A stretch of 5,567 bases of DNA, from assembly GCA_043789035.1 (NCBI GenBank), contig JAYWIG010000006.1, positions 1 through 5,567 on the forward strand. The letters are read 5' to 3'. Source of the DNA: JAYWIG01 sp043789035 (GTDB taxonomy: Bacteria; Pseudomonadota; Gammaproteobacteria; Burkholderiales; Burkholderiaceae_E). Within the stretch, counting starts at the first letter, position 1; each line of letters opens with the position of its first letter. Of the stretch, positions 1 to 5,567 are shown one piece after another. The notes beneath the pieces were generated by a model. It saw nothing but the letters and a program-made list of their open reading frames with translations. It was not told the DNA's origin and searched no databases. The position numbers were made by a program, and so were the translations under genes.

Positions 1-601
1 AAAGTTCGATGAGTCTATCGACGTTGCAGTTTCACTTGGTATTGATGCTAAGAAATCTGATCAATTGGTTCGCGGCTCAGTGGTAATGCCTTCCGGTACT
101 GGTAAAACAGTTCGCGTAGCGGTATTTACCCAAGGCGCTAAGGTTGAAGAAGCCAAAGCTGCTGGTGCTGACATCGTTGGTATGGAAGAGCTCGCCGAAA
201 TGGTGAAAGCTGGCAACATGCCTTTCGATATCGTTATCGCGTCGCCAGATGCAATGCGTATCGTGGGTACATTGGGCCAAATTCTTGGTCCTCGTGGTTT
301 GATGCCTAACCCCAAGGTTGGTACTGTAACTCCGGACGTCGCAACTGCGGTCAAGAACGCAAAAGCTGGTCAAGTGCAATATCGTACCGATAAGGCCGGC
401 ATTATTCATGCCGGTATTGGTCGCGCATCTTTTACGATTGAAGCGTTGGAGTTGAACCTGAAAGCATTAGTCGAGGCGCTTAACCGTGCCAAGCCACAAA
501 GCTCGAAGGGTGTTTATCTGAAAAAGATTGCAGTTTCGAGCACTATGGGTATTGGCGTGCGTGTAGAGACTTCTGGTTTCTCAGCAATAGCACAACAATA
601 A
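1..601 (+). CDS. rplA: 50S ribosomal protein L1, partial (5' end outside window)
   Basis: Ribosomal protein L1 binds 23S rRNA to form the mobile L1 stalk beside the E site, where deacylated tRNA leaves. In many bacteria it also represses its own rplK-rplA mRNA. The reading frame is open from base 2 (base 1 ends the preceding codon) and gives 199 residues to a TAA stop at 599-601. Compared with the ~234-residue E. coli protein, about 36 N-terminal residues are missing. A TTG at 65 is an internal codon, because conserved L1 sequence (KFDESIDVAVSLGIDAKKSD) lies upstream of it in frame. Visible hallmarks are VAVFTQGAK, the domain II stretch DIVIASPDAMRIVG, the signature LGPRGLMPNPKVGTVTP, and the domain I return with VQYRTDKAGIIHAGIG and the KGVYLKKIAVSSTMG tail. 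rplK presumably lies just upstream, outside the window. No frame damage is seen, and identification is essentially certain. Confidence 0.98.
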   Translation, partial: KFDESIDVAVSLGIDAKKSDQLVRGSVVMPSGTGKTVRVAVFTQGAKVEEAKAAGADIVGMEELAEMVKAGNMPFDIVIASPDAMRIVGTLGQILGPRGLMPNPKVGTVTPDVATAVKNAKAGQVQYRTDKAGIIHAGIGRASFTIEALELNLKALVEALNRAKPQSSKGVYLKKIAVSSTMGIGVRVETSGFSAIAQQ

Positions 602-629
602 GCTCAGCAGTAAAAATAGATTTAAAGAA

Positions 630-720
630 CTTTGGGCCGGCGCGTAAAACTGCCGGGCCTTCAAAGACCGTAGGTGAGTTTGCAGGTTCTCTTGCGTTAC
701 TCTTAATTTTTGGACCTACG
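630..720 (+). promoter_or_regulatory. Probable L10 leader (autoregulatory mRNA structure upstream of rplJ)
   Basis: In many bacteria the L10-L12 complex binds the mRNA leader ahead of rplJ and represses translation of rplJ-rplL. Two helices can be drawn by eye. Helix I pairs CTTTG 630-634 with CAAAG 662-666, continues as 635-641 with 652-659, has a bulged TT (660-661) and a bulged G (655), and closes a ten-base loop at 642-651. Helix II pairs CGTAGGT 669-675 with ACCTACG 714-720, then GAGT 676-679 with ACTC 699-702. An 11-base one-sided bulge (703-713) separates its two parts, a geometry that could make a kink. An inner GCA/TGC step (682-684/693-695) closes the loop 685-692. Position between rplA and rplJ and the AGACCGTAGGTG motif fit the L10 leader family. 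The assignment comes from context and hand folding, not a covariance model. Bases 602-629 show nothing recognisable. Confidence 0.72.
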
Positions 721-752
721 CAGATGGCGTTCCCGACAAGATTTCGGATACC

Positions 753-772
753 TTCAGTTTGATTGAACTGAA
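753..772 (+). other. Small perfect hairpin in the rplJ leader
   Basis: TTCAGTT (753-759) and AACTGAA (766-772) form a perfect 7-bp stem around the loop TGATTG. It lies between the probable L10-binding helices and the rplJ-proximal hairpin. No T-run follows, so it is not an intrinsic terminator. It may simply separate the regulatory elements, and a function is not shown. Confidence 0.45.
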
Positions 773-799
773 CTCTTGAATGGTCGCTGTACATTTGGC

Positions 800-829
800 G
801 GGCTGAAAAAGCATTTTGCTTCTAAGCCC
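800..829 (+). promoter_or_regulatory. Hairpin immediately upstream of the rplJ ribosome binding site
   Basis: GGGCT (800-804) pairs with AGCCC (825-829). Inside, AAGCA (809-813) pairs with TGCTT (817-821) across a TTT loop, and a GAAA/CTA internal loop separates the two helices. The base of the hairpin ends four bases before the AAGGAGA ribosome binding site. Such placement could affect ribosome loading on rplJ or mark a processing site. The pairing is seen directly; a regulatory role is inferred. Confidence 0.5.
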
Positions 830-833
830 ATTT

Positions 834-840
834 AAGGAGA
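834..840 (+). promoter_or_regulatory. Ribosome binding site of rplJ
   Basis: AAGGAGA is a strong Shine-Dalgarno sequence with six bases to the GTG at 847. It fixes the start of rplJ at GTG rather than any later ATG in the frame. It is also the element that a repressed leader conformation would have to hide. Confidence 0.85.
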
Positions 841-846
841 AAGACC

Positions 847-1380
847 GTGGCTCTCAACAAAAGCGAAAAAGCGATTGTGGTTGAAGAAGTCAGCAAAGAA
901 GTTGCTGGCGCTCAATCAATCATCGTTGCTGAATATCGTGGCATACCTGTTGGGGCAATCACTGCCTTGCGTAAGCAAGCGCGTGAGCAAGGTGTGTATC
1001 TGCGTGTGATGAAAAACACACTGGCGCGTCGCGCTGTAACTGGCACTCCATTTGAGCTGTTGGCTGACAAACTTGTCGGTCCGCTAATCTATGGCATTTC
1101 ACCAGATCCAGTCGCTGCCGCTAAAGTAATGAGTACGTTCGCTAAAGGCAACGACAAGCTTGTAATTAAAGCTGGTGCGATGCCTAACTCCGCGTTGGAT
1201 GTTGACGGTGTGAAAGCACTGGCTGCATTGCCAAGCCGCGACGAGTTGCTTTCGAAATTACTTGGCACTATGCAGGCACCTATCGGCAAGTTTGTTCGTA
1301 CTCTTAATGAAGTACCCGGCAAGTTTGTTCGTACCTTGGCTGCCCTCGAAAAACAAAAATCAGAATCAACCCCTGCTTAA
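847..1380 (+). CDS. rplJ: 50S ribosomal protein L10 (L12-stalk base protein)
   Basis: L10 is the base of the L7/L12 stalk. Its globular N-terminal domain binds 23S rRNA together with L11, and its C-terminal helix carries L7/L12 dimers. With L12 it represses its own mRNA in the bacteria studied. The 177-residue protein starts with GTG, supported by AAGGAGA six bases upstream and by the family-typical MALNKSEK start. N-terminal domain hallmarks include VVEEVSKEVAGAQSIIVAEYRGI (about residues 11-33), GVYLRVMKNTLARRAV (about 49-64) and the LVGPLIYG stretch. The C-terminal part runs from LPSRDELLSKLLGTMQAPI into the tail. It is about 12 residues longer than E. coli L10 (165), and the extra length falls in the tail, where GKFVRTL occurs twice, at 147-153 and 158-164. 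It is presumably co-transcribed with rplL, 54 bases downstream. Identity is certain. Confidence 0.98.
   Translation: MALNKSEKAIVVEEVSKEVAGAQSIIVAEYRGIPVGAITALRKQAREQGVYLRVMKNTLARRAVTGTPFELLADKLVGPLIYGISPDPVAAAKVMSTFAKGNDKLVIKAGAMPNSALDVDGVKALAALPSRDELLSKLLGTMQAPIGKFVRTLNEVPGKFVRTLAALEKQKSESTPA
1284..1334 (+). repeat. Direct repeat encoding the duplicated GKFVRTL segment of L10
   Basis: An exact 18-base sequence, CGGCAAGTTTGTTCGTAC, occurs at 1284-1301 and again at 1317-1334. The offset is 33 bases, or 11 codons, so both copies are read in the same frame and encode GKFVRT followed by Leu. Codons are identical up to the Thr codon (ACT versus ACC). It lies in the L12-binding C-terminal helix of L10. 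Confidence 0.9.
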
Positions 1381-1422
1381 TGTTTTTCGCGCGATATTGA
1401 ATCAATCACAAATAAGTTAATT

Positions 1423-1425
1423 GGA
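1423..1425 (+). promoter_or_regulatory. Weak ribosome binding site of rplL
   Basis: Only GGA (within TTGGAA), nine bases before the ATG at 1435, resembles a Shine-Dalgarno sequence in the 54-base rplJ-rplL gap. The remainder of the gap, 1381-1422, is AT-rich with no convincing hairpin. Initiation may depend on the open, A-rich context (ACTACAAATG) or on coupling to rplJ translation. That is inference. Confidence 0.5.
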
Positions 1426-1434
1426 ATACTACAA

Positions 1435-1809
1435 ATGAACAAGCAAGAAATCCTCGACGCAATCGGCGGCATGACCGTTCTCGATTTGGCTGACCTGATC
1501 AAGATGATGGAAGAAAAATTTGGCGTGTCTGCGGCTGCTGCCGTATCTGCTGCTGGCCCTGCCGCTGCGGCTGGCCCGGCAGTTGCCGCTGAAGTTCAAA
1601 CTGAATTCACCGTGATGCTCTTAGCAGCTGGTGAGAAGAAAGTTGAAGTTATTAAAGTTGTACGTGCTGCAACTGGTCTTGGCTTGAAAGAAGCTAAAGA
1701 CTTAGTCGACGGCGCACCAAAAGCAGTAAAAGAAGCCATCAACAAAGCTGACTCAGATGCTTTGAAGAAGCTCCTTGAAGATGCAGGCGCTAAAGTAGAA
1801 GTTAAGTAA
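1435..1809 (+). CDS. rplL: 50S ribosomal protein L7/L12
   Basis: L7/L12 is the multi-copy stalk protein that recruits and stimulates the GTPase factors EF-G, EF-Tu and IF2. It is the only ribosomal protein present as several dimers, held on the L10 tail. The 124-residue protein has the standard layout. The N-terminal dimerisation and L10-binding domain is residues 1 to about 32, including MTVLDLADLIKMMEEKFGVS. A flexible Ala/Gly/Pro hinge follows at about 33-52, in which AAGPA occurs twice (39-43 and 45-49). The C-terminal factor-binding domain is about 53-124, with KKVEVIKVVRAATGLGLKEA and the typical DAGAKVEVK end. The conserved factor-contact positions V70, I73, K74, R77 and K88 are present. 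It starts at ATG 1435 and ends at TAA 1807-1809. It follows rplJ by 54 bases and precedes the probable attenuator before rpoB. Identity is certain. Confidence 0.98.
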   Translation: MNKQEILDAIGGMTVLDLADLIKMMEEKFGVSAAAAVSAAGPAAAAGPAVAAEVQTEFTVMLLAAGEKKVEVIKVVRAATGLGLKEAKDLVDGAPKAVKEAINKADSDALKKLLEDAGAKVEVK

Positions 1810-1813
1810 TTGA

Positions 1814-1843
1814 CGGCTATTCGTGCGCGTAAGCGCATCGCCG
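1814..1843 (+). other. GNRA-capped hairpin just after rplL
   Basis: TGCGC (1824-1828) and GCGCA (1833-1837) form a perfect 5-bp stem closed by the tetraloop GTAA, a GNRA loop. A G-T pair (1823/1838) can extend it, and CGGC (1814-1817) can pair with GCCG (1840-1843) below an internal loop. Base 1843 is also the first base of the next hairpin, so the lower stem competes by one pair with that structure. No T-run follows it directly. It may act with the following hairpin as a processing or 3'-end element. Confidence 0.55.
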
Positions 1844-1899
1844 CCCGAAGCTTTTAAGATCGTGGAAACACGGTTTTAAAGCCTCGGGCTTTGTTGTCT
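1843..1899 (+). terminator. Long hairpin plus T-rich stretch between rplL and rpoB (probable leaky terminator/attenuator or RNase III site)
   Basis: Bases 1843-1864 pair with 1869-1889 around a GAAA tetraloop. This gives 21 pairs, two of them G-T (1858/1875 and 1860/1873), interrupted only by a bulged T (1852) and one A-C mismatch (1849/1883). The closing GC-rich segment is GCCCGA/TCGGGC. It is followed by TTTGTTGTCT, a T-rich but interrupted tract, as expected of an inefficient intrinsic terminator. In E. coli the same junction holds a partial terminator and an RNase III site, which together give fewer rpoB than rplL transcripts. That parallel makes an attenuator or processing role likely here. 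The sequence shows the structure but not the efficiency. Confidence 0.72.
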
Positions 1900-1944
1900 G
1901 TATTTTTGATGTTTTGTTTTTTGTGTAATTTCGGAACTTTGGTG

Positions 1945-1978
1945 TGCACATTGAGTAGATCCCTACCAGCAGTGTGCA
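1945..1978 (+). other. Hairpin in the rpoB 5' untranslated region
   Basis: TGCACA (1945-1950) pairs with TGTGCA (1973-1978). Nested inside, GTAG (1955-1958) pairs with CTAC (1963-1966) around ATCC. GTGTGCA also appears as a direct repeat at 1942-1948 and 1972-1978. The hairpin ends 18 bases before the rpoB ribosome binding site. Its function is unknown and both stems are short. The preceding stretch, 1900-1944, is T-rich and shows no clear promoter. Confidence 0.4.
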
Positions 1979-1996
1979 AACGATAGTTTCCAACCT

Positions 1997-2000
1997 GGAG
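1997..2000 (+). promoter_or_regulatory. Ribosome binding site of rpoB
   Basis: GGAG (within CTGGAG), five bases before the ATG at 2006, decides the rpoB start. The protein then begins MAYTYTEQKRIRKSFAKR, the normal beginning of betaproteobacterial RpoB. Confidence 0.8.
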
Positions 2001-2005
2001 AACTC

Positions 2006-5000
2006 ATGGCCTATACGTACACCGAGCAAAAGCGAATTCGCAAAAGTTTTGCGAAGCGTCCAGCAGTTTTAACTGTACCTTATCTACTTACCACGCAGAT
2101 CGAATCCTTTGAGCGATTTTTGCAGGCTGAAACCGCTGCAACTCAGCGTAAAGAAGAGGGCTTGCAAGCTGCCTTTTCATCGATATTTCCGATCTCCTCT
2201 CATAACGGTTATGCCCGTTTAGAGTTTGTTAATTATGTGTTGGGTAACCCACCCTTCGACGTGAAAGAGTGCCAGCAGCGCGGCCTCACATTCTGCTCAC
2301 CATTGCGTGCCAAAGTGCGTCTGGTGATCATGGATCGTGAGTCTGCTAAGCCAACCGTCAAAGAAGTCAAAGAGCAAGAAGTGTATATGGGCGAAATTCC
2401 GCTCATGACATCGAATGGCTCATTTGTGATTAACGGTACAGAGCGCGTCATCGTGTCTCAGTTGCACCGTTCGCCTGGCGTGTTTTTCGAACATGATCGC
2501 GGTAAAACGCATAGCTCTGGCAAATTGTTGTTCTCGGCTCGAATCATTCCCTACCGTGGTTCATGGTTAGATTTCGAATTCGACCCGAAAGATATTCTTT
2601 ACTTCCGCGTTGACCGTCGCCGTAAGATGCCTGTGAGCATCTTGCTGAAGGCTATCGGTTTAAACCCGGAACAAATCCTGGCTCACTTCTTCGTGTTCGA
2701 CAACTTTACGTTGATGAACGAAGGCGCGCAGATGCAATTGGTGCCTGACCGCTTGCGCGGCGAAGTAGCCCGCTTCGACATTAACGACAAAGACGGTAAA
2801 GTTATTGTTGCTAAAGACAAGCGTATCAACGCCAAGCATATTCGCGAACTCGATGCGGCTGGTTTGAAAACAGTGTCAGTGCCAGAGGATTTCCTTCAAG
2901 GTCACGTCATTGCGAAAAACTTGATTGATGCTGAAACTGGCGAGATTGTAGCTAAAGCCAACGATGAAGTCACAGACGAATTGTTGAAGAAGCTACGCTT
3001 AGCAACCATCAAAGACATTCAAACCTTGTACACCAATGATTTGGATCAAGGCGCCTACATTTCGCAGACCTTGCGTGCTGACGATACGGCAGACCAACTC
3101 GGTGCTCGCGTTGCGATTTATCGCATGATGCGCCCTGGCGAGCCACCGACAGAAGATGCGGTTGAAGCGTTATTCCAACGCTTGTTCTACTCGGCTGACA
3201 CATACGACTTATCAAAAGTAGGCCGTATGAAGTTCAATCGCCGCGTTGCGCGCGAGGAGCTTGTTGGTTCAATGACTTTGGACAACGACGACATTCTTTC
3301 GGTTATCAAGATCTTGGTAGATCTGCGTAACGGTAAGGGCGAGATTGACGACATCGATCACCTCGGTAATCGTCGGGTGCGTTGCGTTGGCGAATTGGCT
3401 GAGAACCAATTCCGTGCCGGTTTGGTTCGTGTTGAACGTGCTGTGAAAGAGCGTTTGGGCCAAGCCGAAACAGAACAACTCTTGCCGCATGACTTGATCA
3501 ACAGCAAGCCAATTTCTGCTGCAATTCGTGAGTTCTTCGGCTCAAGCCAGCTCTCACAGTTTATGGACCAAACCAACCCATTGTCTGAGATCACGCACAA
3601 GCGTCGCGTTTCAGCGTTAGGCCCTGGCGGTTTGACCCGTGAGCGTGCAGGTTTCGAAGTACGTGACGTACATCCAACCCACTACGGTCGTGTGTGCCCT
3701 ATTGAAACGCCTGAGGGACCAAACATTGGTTTGATCAACTCATTGGCTTTGTATGCCCGCTTAAACGAATACGGTTTCTTAGAAACACCGTACCGCCGCG
3801 TAGTAGATCAAAAAGTTACTGCCGATATCGATTACCTTTCGGCAATTGAAGAAGGTCGCTACGTGATCGCTCAGGCCAACGCGGACATCGATCCAACCGG
3901 CAAGATCACAGGCGAATTAGTGTCTGTTCGTAAGAACGGTGAGACTGAATTGACATCACCAGAAAATGTTCAGTACATGGACGTTGCTCCGGGCCAGATC
4001 GTTTCGGTTGCTGCTTCATTGATTCCGTTCCTTGAGCATGACGACGCAAACCGCGCTTTGATGGGTGCCAACATGCAACGTCAAGCTGTACCTTGCCTGC
4101 GTCCTGAAAAGCCATTAGTCGGTACCGGCATCGAGCGTACTTGCGCGATTGACTCGGGCACTGTGGTTGCGGCAAAACGTGGCGGCTTGGTCGACTATGT
4201 TGACGCACAGCGTGTGGTGATTCGCGTGAATGACGCGGAAGCAACGGCTGGCGAAGTGGGTGTTGATATTTACAACCTCATCAAGTACACCCGTAGTAAC
4301 CAAAACACCAACATCAATCAGCGCCCAATCGTAAAGATTGGCGACATGATCGCTAAGGGCGATGTGATTGCTGACGGTGCTTCGACTGACTTAGGCGAGT
4401 TGGCGCTGGGCCAAAACATGCTCGTGGCATTTATGCCATGGAACGGCTATAACTTCGAAGACTCAATCTTGATCTCCGAGAAAGTTGTTGCTGAAGATCG
4501 CTACACCTCGATTCATATCGAAGAGTTGTCGGTCATGGCGCGTGACACCAAGTTAGGCTCAGAAGAAATTACCCGCGATATCTCGAACCTGTCCGAGAAC
4601 CAACTCGGCCGCTTGGATGATTCTGGCATTGTGTACATTGGCGCAGAAGTAGCTGCTGGCGACACATTGGTTGGTAAAGTAACGCCAAAAGGCGAAACTC
4701 AGTTAACGCCTGAAGAGAAATTGCTTCGCGCGATTTTCGGTGAAAAGGCTAGCGACGTTAAAGACACTTCACTGCGCGTACCATCCGGCATGGTCGGTAC
4801 GGTAATCGACGTGCAAGTGTTTACTCGCGAAGGTATTGAGCGCGATAAGCGTGCTCAAAGCATCATCGATGACGAATTAAAGCGCTATCGCCTCGACTTG
4901 AACGATCAGCTTCGTATTGTTGAGAACGACGCGTTCTCGCGTATCGGGCGTTTGCTTGAAGGCAAAATTGCGAACGGCGGCCCGATGAAGTTGATGAAAG

Positions 5001-5567
5001 GTACGGCAGTCACTGCTGAGTATCTATCAACGTTTGATCGCCATATGTGGTTTGAAGTTCGCTTGGCTGATGAAGCTGCTGCCTCACAACTTGAATTGCT
5101 CAAAGAATCGATTGACCAAAAGCGTCACTCGTTTGATTTAGCGTTCGAAGAGAAGCGTAAGAAGCTAACTCAAGGCGACGAGTTGCCACCGGGCGTATTG
5201 AAGATGGTGAAGGTTTACTTGGCTGTGAAGCGTCGCTTGCAGCCAGGTGACAAGATGGCCGGTCGCCACGGTAACAAGGGTGTGGTTTCTCGCATCGTGC
5301 CTGTGGAAGACATGCCTTTCATGGCCGATGGCCGTTCAGTCGACATCGTCTTGAACCCATTAGGTGTGCCATCACGTATGAACGTGGGACAGATTCTTGA
5401 GACGCACTTAGGTTGGGCGGCTAAAGGTATCGGTCACCGTTTGGGCGATATGCTCAAGCGTGAAGCCAAGGCGATGGAATTACGCGCCACACTGGAAAGC
5501 CTCTACAACACACACGGTAAAGCGGAAGACTTAAGCAGTTTTAGTGACGAAGCCATTGTTGAGTTAG
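2006..5567 (+). CDS. rpoB: DNA-directed RNA polymerase beta subunit, partial (3' end outside window)
   Basis: The beta subunit forms one pincer of RNA polymerase and supplies part of the active site, with alpha, beta' and omega as partners. The frame runs open for 1187 codons from ATG 2006 to the right edge. The final TAG triplet is out of frame. By comparison with E. coli about 170 C-terminal residues are missing, including the KMHARSTG region that contacts beta'. In order it shows the protrusion start (RKSFAKRP), the lobe (GEIPLMTSNGSFVINGTERV, HRSPGVFFEHD), and the fork/rifampicin pocket (SSQLSQFMDQ through KRRVSALGPGG). Then follow ETPEGPNIGLIN, MPWNGYNFEDSI with the acidic pair E818/D819, the flap (KGETQLTPEEKLLRAIFGEK), a beta-type insert before LTQGDELPPGV, and GDKMAGRHGNKGV with lysines K1083 and K1091 (E. 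coli K1065 and K1073). Numbering is +5 relative to E. coli up to E818 and +18 at the lysines. rpoC would be expected downstream. Confidence 0.98.
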   Translation, partial: MAYTYTEQKRIRKSFAKRPAVLTVPYLLTTQIESFERFLQAETAATQRKEEGLQAAFSSIFPISSHNGYARLEFVNYVLGNPPFDVKECQQRGLTFCSPLRAKVRLVIMDRESAKPTVKEVKEQEVYMGEIPLMTSNGSFVINGTERVIVSQLHRSPGVFFEHDRGKTHSSGKLLFSARIIPYRGSWLDFEFDPKDILYFRVDRRRKMPVSILLKAIGLNPEQILAHFFVFDNFTLMNEGAQMQLVPDRLRGEVARFDINDKDGKVIVAKDKRINAKHIRELDAAGLKTVSVPEDFLQGHVIAKNLIDAETGEIVAKANDEVTDELLKKLRLATIKDIQTLYTNDLDQGAYISQTLRADDTADQLGARVAIYRMMRPGEPPTEDAVEALFQRLFYSADTYDLSKVGRMKFNRRVAREELVGSMTLDNDDILSVIKILVDLRNGKGEIDDIDHLGNRRVRCVGELAENQFRAGLVRVERAVKERLGQAETEQLLPHDLINSKPISAAIREFFGSSQLSQFMDQTNPLSEITHKRRVSALGPGGLTRERAGFEVRDVHPTHYGRVCPIETPEGPNIGLINSLALYARLNEYGFLETPYRRVVDQKVTADIDYLSAIEEGRYVIAQANADIDPTGKITGELVSVRKNGETELTSPENVQYMDVAPGQIVSVAASLIPFLEHDDANRALMGANMQRQAVPCLRPEKPLVGTGIERTCAIDSGTVVAAKRGGLVDYVDAQRVVIRVNDAEATAGEVGVDIYNLIKYTRSNQNTNINQRPIVKIGDMIAKGDVIADGASTDLGELALGQNMLVAFMPWNGYNFEDSILISEKVVAEDRYTSIHIEELSVMARDTKLGSEEITRDISNLSENQLGRLDDSGIVYIGAEVAAGDTLVGKVTPKGETQLTPEEKLLRAIFGEKASDVKDTSLRVPSGMVGTVIDVQVFTREGIERDKRAQSIIDDELKRYRLDLNDQLRIVENDAFSRIGRLLEGKIANGGPMKLMKGTAVTAEYLSTFDRHMWFEVRLADEAAASQLELLKESIDQKRHSFDLAFEEKRKKLTQGDELPPGVLKMVKVYLAVKRRLQPGDKMAGRHGNKGVVSRIVPVEDMPFMADGRSVDIVLNPLGVPSRMNVGQILETHLGWAAKGIGHRLGDMLKREAKAMELRATLESLYNTHGKAEDLSSFSDEAIVEL

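Noticed and set aside
65..67. TTG as a possible start codon of the first gene
   Set aside because: Conserved L1 residues are encoded in frame upstream to the window edge, so this is an internal leucine codon of a truncated gene.
543..794. Minus-strand reading frame of 83 residues across the rplA-rplJ gap
   Set aside because: It overlaps the rplA end and the structured leader, has no recognisable protein features, and the helices explain the region better.
1089..1322. Minus-strand reading frame inside rplJ, and similar minus-strand frames across the other genes
   Set aside because: They mirror highly conserved coding sequence on the + strand, lack convincing ribosome binding sites, and their translations resemble no family I recognise.
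1534..1593. GC-rich Ala/Gly/Pro repeat in rplL as a possible insertion
   Set aside because: A low-complexity Ala-rich hinge at this position is normal for L7/L12.
1810..1838. TTGACG after rplL as a -35 element of an rpoB promoter
   Set aside because: No acceptable -10 hexamer lies 16-18 bases downstream; the sequence there forms the first GNRA hairpin.
1817..2029. Minus-strand reading frame of 70 residues across the rplL-rpoB gap
   Set aside because: It reads through the tandem hairpins and the rpoB start, and shows no domain or signal. RNA structure accounts for the sequence.
5565..5567. TAG at the right edge as the rpoB stop
   Set aside because: It is out of frame (the frame reads TTA then G), and about 170 conserved C-terminal residues are still to come.

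Overview
The window is an ordinary, highly conserved chromosomal block from a bacterium: the 3' part of rplA (ribosomal protein L1), then complete rplJ (L10) and rplL (L7/L12), then most of rpoB (RNA polymerase beta subunit). All genes are on the + strand. Residue patterns in L1, L10 and RpoB, recalled from memory, match betaproteobacteria best: the L1 tract around NPKVGTVTP and VQYRTDKAGI, the L10 tail, and a beta-type RpoB insert between the flap and the active-site lysines. Base composition is moderate. I cannot name the genus or family.

Layout. rplA enters from the left edge, without its first ~36 codons, and stops at 601. The 245-base gap at 602-846 carries a structured leader resembling the L10-binding autoregulatory mRNA leader. 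It has two long helices (630-666 and 669-720) and two further hairpins, and ends at a strong ribosome binding site before a GTG start for rplJ (847-1380). After 54 bases comes rplL (1435-1809) with a weak ribosome binding site. The 196-base gap at 1810-2005 holds two tandem hairpins capped by GNRA tetraloops. The second is very long and followed by an interrupted T-rich stretch, so it is a probable leaky terminator, attenuator or RNase processing site. A further hairpin lies before the rpoB start at 2006. rpoB runs off the right edge after 1187 codons, with about 170 residues missing by comparison with E. coli.

How the parts work together. L1 forms the L1 stalk of the 50S subunit. L10 carries several L7/L12 dimers and forms the other stalk, which recruits translation factors. 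The beta subunit forms one half of the RNA polymerase cleft. In related bacteria the L10-L12 complex represses its own mRNA through the leader, and the rplL-rpoB junction lowers polymerase output relative to ribosomal protein output. The structures seen here are consistent with both controls.

I found no mobile element, CRISPR array, tRNA, rRNA gene or unknown gene. The observations most worth checking are an 11-residue tandem repeat in the L12-binding tail of L10, the RNA structures in the two large gaps, and a possible pairing between the leader's apical loop and the rplJ ribosome binding site.
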